Shown here: in pieces, positions 1-10,300 of the stretch
Position numbering within the stretch: the stretch's first letter is position 1
How the letters are laid out: each line of letters begins with the position of its first letter
NCBI GenBank assembly: GCA_000444245.1
Contig: ATSW01015922.1
Span: 1 to 21,492, forward strand
Direction of reading: 5' to 3'
DNA: 21,492 nt
Origin: Botryllus schlosseri
Taxonomy: Eukaryota; Chordata; Ascidiacea; Stolidobranchia; Styelidae
Made by a program: the position numbers and the translations under genes
The notes under the pieces: model-generated
Told to the model about the DNA's origin: nothing
Database searches by the model: none
Seen by the model: the letters and a program-made list of their open reading frames with translations, nothing else

Positions 1-2
1 AC

Positions 3-74
3 CTTGGCCCGTTCGGATTCAAGCTTCAGGGGCTGAATCAAGGCAAACATGTCTCCAAGCGTGATGAGGATGTT
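3..74 (-). CDS. possible small internal exon, unknown gene
   Basis: On the minus strand a TAG acceptor (75-77) is followed by 72 nt that read as 24 codons without a stop, beginning NILITLGDMFAL and ending LESERAK, and the sequence then meets GT at the window edge. It is phase 0 at both ends. The peptide has no cysteine, so it is not a CCP piece. It could be a C-terminal exon of the lectin/CCP gene or belong to a neighbouring gene. I do not recognise the family. Only two bases of the supposed donor are visible, so this stays tentative. Confidence 0.33.
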
Positions 75-687
75 CTAATAAATTTTAGGTACATGCTGTA
101 TTATGCGATCCGGCAAACTTTGTGTCGTTCTTCCCACATAGCCACAATGATAGCGGTACTTATATTCATAGGGTACACTACTTTGTTGAAGGGCAGGAAG
201 AAAGTCTATACATGTTGCAGGGAGCAGTTTATAATACTACTAGTTATCGGATTTCGAATGCCGAATTTCTCAAGTGCCGTATATCATAATTGAAGCTGAA
301 ACATTCAATTTCAAATTTACAATACTGATGTATCGCATTCCTAATAATAGTAGCTATTACTAGGGCGATTTTTTTAACATGTCAAAATAAGTCAACAATT
401 TTGTCAAGATTGTAGCGTTATGTCAAAATTTCTCAAAATTGTTTACAAAGTTAAAAATTTTTTGCCCTCAGCATTTCGTTTGTGTCGTAGATTTTGCACT
501 GTCGGTGAACTTATCATGAATTTACAGCTTGTAGCCCACTTTATAGGCCTACTGTGTAGACGGCCTACTTTCTGCACATGCGCATTGTGAATCATAAACA
601 TTCAAATAGGTTGACATGCTGTTATGGTTATATCCTAACCGAAGCAAGACTGCTTGGGCATTGCATGGTTCTTACATCAAGTAGCGC
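75..687. other. non-coding stretch, no gene seen
   Basis: AT-rich sequence with T/A runs (about 360-470). It holds no splice-bounded coding segment that I can support. The short open frame at 93-293 on the plus strand has no recognisable domain. The GGCCTAC motif occurs twice near 546-573, just before the hAT remnant. Confidence 0.5.
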
Positions 688-860
688 ATGATGAAAAATT
701 GTGATGTCGAGAACATTGTCAGAATGAAGCAACATGGTGTGTCACCAGCAGTGTGCGCACAACTTCTGTGTTGTCAGCTAACAACTGCTGCTGCTGAACG
801 TTCTTTTTCCATTCTTGACAAGCTACTTAGTAAGGACAGACACTTTATTAGGCCTACATT
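688..860 (+). mobile_element. hAT transposase C-terminal dimerisation fragment
   Basis: The plus-strand frame from 688 contains TTAAAERSFSILDKLLSKDR. This is the signature of the hAT-family C-terminal dimerisation region, in which A-A-A-E-R-x-F-S begins a conserved helix, followed by a K/R-rich turn. Only about 55 residues of similarity are present. The rest of a transposase (zinc finger, catalytic core) is not visible, so this is a truncated DNA-transposon remnant. It lies immediately 3' of the last readable CCP exon of the minus-strand gene, in what should be its intron or downstream flank. The similarity fades after about 860, although the frame stays open to 900. Confidence 0.72.
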
Positions 861-931
861 TCGAATGCAAAATTCAAGAAGTGCTGATTTCACTAAGTGA
901 CAAACCCACTCGTAACCAGTACCATACACAC

Positions 932-1328
932 CAACAAACGGACAGTCGGGCGCTTCGTTGCATTTGATGTTTCCAGGAGTGGGCCGCCACAAAGTCCAGG
1001 GCCCCGACACTTTTGTAGAATCAAACGCGCAGGTCACGAGTCCCACTTGTATAAAACCGTCATCGTCTGCGGCGGCGGGGCACGAATAATGGACCGTGTC
1101 GTTTACGAAATACTGTCTCGTAGTTTCGTAGATGGTGAATCTGCTGGGAAAAGCGGGTTTGCCGCATTCGGCCGGTTTGCATTGGTACGATCTGTCCGCG
1201 AAGGTAGCCGGTTCCCAATCGCCGTCGGAATTGCATGTGTAATTTGAACGTATTTTGTCAACGGATACGTAGCCGTCGTCACATTTCATAGTGACCACGT
1301 CGCCGAACACGTATTTGTCGGCAAAGCG
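932..1328 (-). CDS. exon: end of CCP 11, all of CCP 12, start of CCP 13
   Basis: The acceptor is TTGCAG just upstream (1329-1334), and the exon enters in phase 0 with RFADKYVFGDVVTMKCDDGY. This completes the module begun by the exon at 2256. C3 is in NYTC, the Trp in DGDWEP, and C4 in YQC. A new module starts at AECGKPAF, with C2 in VHYSC, C3 in VTC, Trp in PWTLW and C4 in NIKC. A third module begins at APDC. The sequons NYT and NDT fit an extracellular location. The donor is not certain. GTGTGT after 932 is offered because the gene uses it elsewhere, but the frame stays open through the neighbouring hAT remnant and other GTs at 928-896 are possible. Confidence 0.8.
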
Positions 1329-4300
1329 CTGCAAGGACAGATAGAAACACTGATGTCGATGCTTAGCTGGTGTGTTTAGTTGGTGTGTGGTGGTATTAAC
1401 AGGTGTTGTTCTGTAACATTAGACGCAGCTGAAAGCAAAATCCACAAAACATGTTTCGTTGAGCCTTACGCCAATTCTTACTACATGATTTGTGATTGTT
1501 GTATTCATCTTGTAGTATAACTAACGAAATACTGTACGGCCATAGCCTAACGATAGTAATCACAAACCTGTATTCGAATTCGTTCGAGTTTTCTACGTGA
1601 CATTTATGTGAGGCAGTAATTTTATAAAAGGCAGGGAAATGATGTGACCTCAATACCACAGATATTGATGAGTGCAATAAGACCAACCGTGAAAATCATT
1701 TAACTGCTGTACGAATACAGTGATTTTCCAAGGAAAATTTTGTTTTTCACACATTCACCTTCATTTTGAGACCACATCATATTTGGAGCGCAGTGCCCAG
1801 TTAAACCGCGCAGCATAAAGTGCCTTGTCGCACTTCTAATCTCAGACGGTTGCCATTCGCCAATTTTAGATATCTTATAGTGTGCGTGCCTGTTCGCCAG
1901 AGACAATGACGGTGTAGAATGACGATGTAGAAAGACGAAATATGTACGTTTTATACGACCAGAAAGAAAATAACGCCAGTTGTAGATCACAATAAGATAG
2001 TTTGGTACTATATCTTCTTCAATTCACTTCGTCACAATGCTGTCGGCTATCACGATGTCACAAAAATGTGATTTCTACTCATGGCTACAGCCTTGTAATA
2101 CATGTTTCGGATGCCATGATACTACCCAGCGAGGTTTCAAAGCTGTCACGGTGGGAAAAAGCAACGAAAATATAATTTGAAGACAACGCCAAACCTATAC
2201 AGCGCGCGTTTCAACCTCCAAACCGCGTTAACGCAAAATCAAGCCACGCGTTTACCTGGTCTACGGTTTCCACGTCAGAATTATCAAAGGCGGGCGGGTC
2301 GCCACACTCGACCGGGTCGCAGACGATCGAGTAACTGGGCGGAAACCAATTTCCGTCTTTCGTGCATTTCACGACGCGTCGCAAGAAGAAGTTGCCGAAC
2401 CGGTATCCTTCGTTGCATTTATAGACAACCTGTCCATAAAACCAAAAAATACTTTATCTTGATATCAACCCCGGTAAACTAAATATACTTCAATTTTATT
2501 CTCAATAGTAAGATGTCATAGTTTGAACGCTTGTCTATTAATTAGAGCGACAAAACACTAAATTTTAAACACATTCAAAAATTTACAACATAATTTAGAC
2601 CACTTTCTCACATGATATAGAATTCATAGTTTACTTTCGACAAATCATAGGTCACAATTCCGCTATTGTTGCACCCAACCGTGTAAAAGTAGCCTGCAAC
2701 TAGTTTAGACTTGTAAGAATAATACATAAAAGCTAAGAAGACTTTTTGAACAAAATTTGACGAAATTCGGCAGTACAATTTAGACTTATCCTAAGCCGCA
2801 ATACTGCAAGTGTTGTAATCAACTGTCTAAAAGTAGCCTGGACCTGGTTTGGGACCAGCAGATCTGATAGGCGAATGCGGAGAAGACTTTTTAAATAAAT
2901 TTTGACAAAATTCGACACTGCAATTTAGCCACATTTGACAGTGAAACAGTAGAAACTAATAGTCGACGAAATTGCATTTCTCTTGAAACATAACCAACAG
3001 CCAAAACGGAGTAGCCGGTTTAACTGGAATTTGCCCTGCAAAGACTTCAGCGGAACCACACTAAACATGTGTTGAATCAAAAAGAAAGCAGCAGATTTAT
3101 CATTCAATTAAAATTACAATTCTTTTTTTCATATTTTTATCGTAATTTACATTCTGGGGTTGATTTTGATTTCTAAAGATTCCCCCGTCAGCATAATTTG
3201 TTCCGAAATTTGACAGGTCTGCAAGCAGAAAAGGTTTGGGAACCAATGAGCTAAACTGTACCCCGCAGGCAAAACAGTGTAGCTGGTGACAGTGAGCCAT
3301 AACGCAACTTTCCCGAACGACAATCCAGTAAACAAACGTAAAACAACGGGTAATGAGTCGCCAGTGAATAAATACAAATTACCACGATTTTGCAAGCATT
3401 ACCTCATCATTCAGTGCATAGTCAGACCCAACCTTGACGCCGTTGGCAATGGAGCCAGGCTCTCCACAAGAGATAGGGACGCACGAAAAGAGAGAAGGGT
3501 CAGGCACCCACGTGGCATCGCGACCGCAGGTTATCTGCAGGTATCGCTTAGCGATGGAGATCCAAAACCCCTGAAAAATCAAAGACTGGTGGTCAATTTC
3601 GATCGTTAGAATATAATTTACGTAATCTGTTCGGAATTTGAGTGCTGTGGATGCATGGTAAGTTTGATAGTAAAAATGATTTCGGCATGACACACATCTT
3701 ACGTTGTCAGTAACAGCGCACTTCTACAAATCAAGCTACTCACGCGATTTTTTTGTGAAATTTTCATTTTTTTCAGCCATATCTTGGCCATGTTTATATT
3801 TATCATATTTTTTCAATGTTAATCATCGCCAAGATATGGCAGAAAGAAAATGAAAACTTCACAAGTTGATTTTCTCCAAAGGTGTAAAATTGACAAAAGC
3901 TACTTTGATTCCACGGAGAGGATATGTGCTGGAAATGGATCACTGGTTGGCTTCTGTTAGGCCTCTTGACCAAACGCATCAGATTAAGTTAAATTAGCAA
4001 CCTATTTCCCAGGTCACACGTTGAACACCCCCTGACTCGAACCACCTCAGTTATGAATATCAACGGAAGAATAATGAGATCATACGTCAATTTTAAATAA
4101 AAATTTCGAAAGAACTGTGTAGCAGGGTTATAATGACTGAAGTCATAACTTGACTCGAGTCCGATTCGAGTCACGATTTTCTAGTGACTCGACTTGACTC
4201 GAGTCCTTTTCTCGAAATACGGAAATAATTCGACTTGAACTCGAGTCATTGCGCATGACTCGAACCAATTCATATGACTCGAGACTCAGACGGCCAATAC

Positions 4301-7300
4301 CGACATTTCATTGTCATATCGAAGAATAGTAAAGCAACCATACTATTACGATTTTGACTATCGGTACTGGTAGCCTACTTGAACATGCGACCAGAAACTG
4401 CTAAAAGTGAGGAAAATTAGTATATTTTAAATGCGAACCATTTGATGTCACCATGGAGTCATGGTCCCTCTGCCCGCTGACTTGGACTCTGACTTGACTC
4501 GGTGGTGAATTGAAAATGAGTCGGGTCAAAACTATAAAAGTGAGATTGACTCATGACTCGGAGCCTTGTGACTTGGTTACAGCCCTGTTGTGTAGCTATG
4601 ATTAAAATTCTAGTTGCCCGACTCTGAACTGAAGAGGCGGTCGGAAATGAAGGGTACAAGGGACAAATAGCACCAAGCACCCTTACCGTGTTACATTTAT
4701 ACTGCACAACGGACTGATACACAAATTCGTGAGAGGGATTCGCGCCGCCGTCCCCAGTGAACGACACCCGTTCTGCATTCTTCATATGCCCAGGATCGCG
4801 GCAAGTCAAAAGCTCGCATCTGGTGTCGCTCGATATCAACAAAGGCTTGCTCCAACGGCCGTCTTCCAGACAATGCGCGCTGACAGACGGGTCTGTGCGT
4901 CTGGCACTGAAACATAGACGATGTTTGGTGATGTGGGGACGATCTAAACCATTGGATCTTAAACTTTTTTCAAACATCATGCAACTGTGTCCTACCATTT
5001 TTTTGAATTGTTCACGGTCCCCTATGTATCAGTTCCGCTGCGGTCAGTGCCTCAAAAATTTCAATGACTTCTTTATCACAGTATCAAAAGTTCATAAGTC
5101 GAAATACAAACAATCTCTACAGCTTCTTGGAGGTACAGAACTTCAATATATCAGTGAATAGTATATTCATATTGAAATGAACCCGAATATTTTCGACTGA
5201 CACTCGTCAGGGGTAATCGTCAGCAACTAGTAGAGAATTCAAAAGGGCATCGTATCTCAACAATTGTAACACAAAATATGACGTCACCAGCACCAAATGT
5301 CAAATACGAGAGCGTTTAATGTACTATTTTTAGATGATACACGAACTCTTTTTGTTGATACAGCCTTGGCTGGTGTATTTTGATAAAAGTCGACTCCAAT
5401 GCACACAAATGATCCCACGTGTATCATCTAAAAATAGTACATTGAGCGCTCTCGTATTCAACATTTCGTGCCGGTGACGTCATATTTTGTGTTACGATTG
5501 TTGATATACGATGTTCTTTTGAATTCTCTACTAGTTGCTGACGATTACCCCTGACGAGTGTCAGCCGAAAATATTCGGGTTCATTTCAATATGAATATAG
5601 TATTAAACAATCTCTACTAACTCAATACTAGGCAGCCCTCAAGTTTACCGGACCACGACTTGGCATATTGATCTCGGCTTGGGACACATGTCACCTCCTT
5701 TTATCGCCGGTCCTTTTATATTATCTCCTTTTACTTTCCATTCCGTGTGCATGCCTCCTTTTAACATCACCTAGGACAGGTGGGTGTCTATTTTCAAAGA
5801 CTACTCCAAGTCGTTTCGACACCTTCCTATCTTTTCATTGTATCGCAGTCTTGCGGCGTGTTGAAATGATGAAATTGTTAATAATAAATTGAATTGAGTT
5901 GAACCTGAATAAACACGAGACAATATGTTGGTATTTATGGTATCACTGTGAGGGGTTAACCTGCTTCTTTGCCCCTGCTTTGGTGATCTTTCGTTCCATA
6001 TTAAATAACACAAGCCTGATATCGTGAATTACATTCAGACGTTTTGAGTTTTTGGTTTGCTGGTAAGTATTCATGGAAATGCAAATCTTGGCCAACTAAA
6101 CTCTTCATATGCTGTTTAAAATAATCTGCATCCTTGTTTTGATATTATGAATGTGTCAGCAAATAGCTTTCATATCTTGACAGGTTTTGGAGCAGAACAT
6201 GCTATAACTTAATAGCATAGCACGCACTGAAGCTTTTCTTATAGTCCAGAATGTAACATTTCAAAGCTAAATTAAGCATAGGGATCATTAATCATACTTA
6301 TTCTGGATGCTAAGTCATTGCAACTTAAGTTGCCTGAACGGCTTCCTGATTTTATTTTATTCACAATCGTGATTTTGTTGTTTGTTTGTGGTATTCACGG
6401 TGTTTTGCGAGTACAATGGTTATTTACACCAGACAGATGTTCTTGTAGCGCGGCACACTTCACGAGGAGGAGCCTAGAGCGTGTTAATTGTCTCGGAAGG
6501 TCCCAGAAATAAAATATCGAAGTGACGGGTCTCGAGTCTCTCACAGCAGTCAAATTTTCGCCTATTTCAGAATTTTTTTGTAAATTTGCAGGTAAACTGC
6601 TACAAACCGAACTAAATACTCACCCGGAAGAGGTACTGGATGTCAGCCAATACCCATCATCGCACATGAGTGTCGCTACCTCCGCATACTTGGCTTCATA
6701 AATCGTGTCCAAAGGATACCGAAACTCCTTCCAGCCACGTTTCGGGAAGACTGACAGAAAATCCAATTCGGCCTGAACAAAACTCAGATAAAATCAAAAA
6801 GTTTCCTCAAAAATAATCGTCATACCGGAGCGGACGAATTTTTTTCGACAATCACTCTCATCCACGGCCCCAGGTCTGGGACAGGACAGAATGCCGGGAC
6901 GCATTTGACTTCGCCTGGATCGGGTGACCACAGGCCGTTGTCAAGGCACGTTAAAGTGTACGTGTACACGTTTTCCGATATCCAAAACCCAGTGTCGCAA
7001 ATGTACACGACTGTGGTACCGACGTCAAACTGATTCAGGGCAATCAAAACATGTCGCCAGCGAAGATCTGCGAGTACACAAGCCTTTGGGGTACAGAACT
7101 ACAGAATTGCACGAAAGAGGTCTATTAACAATTTATCCAATAAAAGCTTTTCAGCCGACTCTCAGTAACAGTAATATGGTAAAGTGAACCAAATTTGAAA
7201 TGTAGGAAATATTTTGTCTGTGTGACATGTTAATAACAAAACAAACAATTAATACAGCGATTCTCAATTTTGACTAACCTAGGAAACACTTATGCTTACC

Positions 7301-10300
7301 CGCAACCCTTCGTGGAACCCCAAACAAAACCATTAAAATACAATTTGAGAATATAATAAAACGGATAACTGACGCGCATCCTTTTCGGCGTACGAGTTAA
7401 CGTTGGCCGAATAATTCGAGCTGATATGAGCGTTGGGCGCGTCCGGGGGAAAGTCGCATCGGACCACGGTGCATTCGATATGGAACGGGTCGGGCTGCCA
7501 GAGGCCATAACTGAAATGAAATTGTATACTTTAAACGGGCACCACCAAGCGTATAATCAGATTTGAATCAAAATTAGATCTAACTTGAACGTGAGCAGAA
7601 CCTGAATTTGCAAACACTAGAATTCCGAATCAGAAAGAAGTAGAACAAAAATCATGTCCAAATAACTATAAAAGTAATTATTCTGAACTTAATTTTGCCT
7701 AAAAACTAGAAACTGATAAGTCGAAGTGATCTAAAATCGCGACCACTACAGGAAGAAGCGGATGTAGGACACGATTTCATCGTACTTGTTACATTCCACT
7801 TTCTCATAGAAGCGCCCCTCTTTCATGATACAAACGCTCAAGTCTTCGTCCTTGTAGTGGTACGTATTCCAATTAAGGACGTTTGAGGTATAATCCAGTT
7901 TCCCTTCACACAAAACGTATCGCTTGAAATTTCGCGATTCCAGCACCCAGACAAAACGATCGCCGGCCGCTTACCCGTCAAGACAATTTCCAAGTCGTTT
8001 TTTTCGCTCCAAAAATTGCGCGTCCTCGAATGTGCCGCGAGATACCCGCCGTCGTAAGTGGACCACAATCGCAGGGCCCATCCGGTACGCACTGATTCGC
8101 AGGTCCACATCTGCATGACGTTGTTGCGATCGCAAATCTCCAACCGGACAGGGACGCTGTCTTCCTACGATACAGATACGTCTGTTGGCTTTACGAACTG
8201 GGCAAGTTAGCCCCTGAAAAACACTAGCGACATTACTTCTACGTCTACTTGAGTTACAACTTGAATTGATACCCTTGTTTGAAGTATTGATGGTGTTTGT
8301 GACTACAATGGTCATTTAGACCAGGCGACAAACCTTACAAGGACACGAAAGTAGCTGTAGAAAGAAACGCAATCGACATATTCACAAGGAATATTTATGG
8401 ATTTATGTAATAATAGGTAAGTCAAATAATTTCCATATCCCAATAGCGCTTTCTGAGATTTGTCAAACTTGACGGAAGTTGTCGAACTTGACTCAGGCCC
8501 GTATTCAAGAAACCTTACTCAGTGCTCAAACTCATTTTGCGTCAACATTGCGTAAGAATCGGTATTCAGAAAGCGAAGCGAGAGAACGAGTTTGAGTTCG
8601 GCTGGAGTCGAACTTGGCGCTCTTTCGAGTTCTACTTTTGTGGTTATGGTATTCAATGACGATCTGAGGTTGGANTCGATCTCGAAATNCGGCGTTTGAG
8701 CNAGCGTTTTCNGAGTCAAGCCGTGGGCAGACTCAAGGCCTTACNCATTCCCTTTTTTTACGGTTTGGCCCTGAATATATTGCGGAAATTGCNCTGTGAG
8801 CATGTTTGGNGCNTGAATTCACAATTTCAACTGTANTATANAGCACCGTTATAAGAAGGAAATCATNTTCTAGCGCCGTATGGCTTCATCGTTGGCTGCG
8901 TAGGCTATTTCCAAATCGGCGGACATTTTCATCAGAAAGGTTTCCGATGGATTCGCAAAATCGGTTAATTCCTCATAGCGCTCTGTTTTTTCACTCAATA
9001 TAAAACGTAGCATCAGGATATGTAGAAACGAATGGAGGATGAATGTTACTGCAAAACCACACACAAGCTGTTGTCTACAATAGCGATCCTACAATCCTAG
9101 CAAGAACCGAATCCTCGGCGATGCGTACAAATGCAATACACGATGGTAGATGACCTGGTGCTTTATGAATGTACGCAATGTTAGGTCATCGCAATACAGT
9201 TGATAAAACCGTCAGTGTATGGCGAAAATATCAACAGCGCGTTACCAATACAATCCTCAGTAATCCAATAAATAGCTTGTGCGTATGCCTGAAAACTTCA
9301 GGATGAAGTCTGGTGTTTCATTATTTGAAAATATTTGCTTTGGCTACTACAGTATGTCAAATAGTCCTGTTATTGAGCGGTGTTATTTCGTCTATACATC
9401 CAGCGTATAATTCTAATATAATGTGTTGACGTAATTTGAAGGCAATACTAGGCAACCAACATCACATCCAAACCCGCGGATTGCCAGATCGCGAGCAATT
9501 AACAAAACCGCAGACGTCGGCAAGCAGTCATCAAGCTGTCTAATCTATCGAGTAAAGACTCGAAATCCTACCCGAATACCAAACGATCTCTCGAATCGAG
9601 CTTGACTCAGCCTTTGCTCCGTCGAGCACGGCTTGAGTTTGAGATAGAGACGTGTCTCTGAATAGGGGCCTAAGTGGTGAATTGAAATTGACTCGACTTG
9701 AATCGAGTCAAGACTACAAAAGTGAGATTGACTTGTGACTCGGAACCTTGCGACTTGGTTACCGCCCTGGGTGGGGCCAACCCAAATTGGTGAAATTTTT
9801 GAAAATATATTCAGTTATCGCGGTACAGGGGCTGTTTCTCGTGGGTTTCAGGACGGTTTCACTAATAAACATTTCGAAAATATATCTCAAAACTACGTTC
9901 TACTGAACCAAATACAATTTCGAAAAGTAAGTGCTTTTGCCTAAAAAGCTGTTAAGCAGACGTGCAAGTAATAAAAAAACATAACCACTCCAGTAGAAGT
10001 GCTTCATTACTGACCAACACCAGTAATATGCCAAAATGCCATACAGCGCAACTTCACTTATAAGTCATAGTACTTTCTTACCTTTATGATAGTTAATGCC
10101 GTCGCCGTGAGACAAAGGCTTGTGTACATATTCTTGATATGAAAGGTCCAGTGCCACTGCCAGAAATGAGACGCAAACGCGGCAGGACCGCACGAACCGT
10201 CGACCACCACTTTTCGGTGCGTAGATTTCGTGATTTTCGAATTGGCGGTGTCTTCGGACCGCAAGCAAAGTTTCCATTGGGAGTTGTAGATTTGGAACTG

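Noticed and set aside
774-931. Minus-strand continuation of the last CCP frame (VCHLVKSALLEFC...)
   Set aside because: It overlaps the hAT C-terminal coding remnant on the other strand and loses CCP spacing, so it is treated as intron or flank and not as exon.
4729-5161. Plus-strand open frames over the CCP 9 exon and beyond
   Set aside because: They are antisense shadows of a GC-rich minus-strand exon and have no domain or splice support.
6318-6512. Small plus-strand membrane-like protein
   Set aside because: A hydrophobic stretch alone, in AT-rich intronic sequence, with no family or expression signal.
8165-8213. Earlier acceptor (CAG at 8214) giving GLTCPVRKANRRICIV before the R-type exon
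   Set aside because: This reading is not in frame with the R-type domain that follows. Starting after TAG at 8165 joins the upstream exon in phase 0 and aligns better with the mannose-receptor CR domain.
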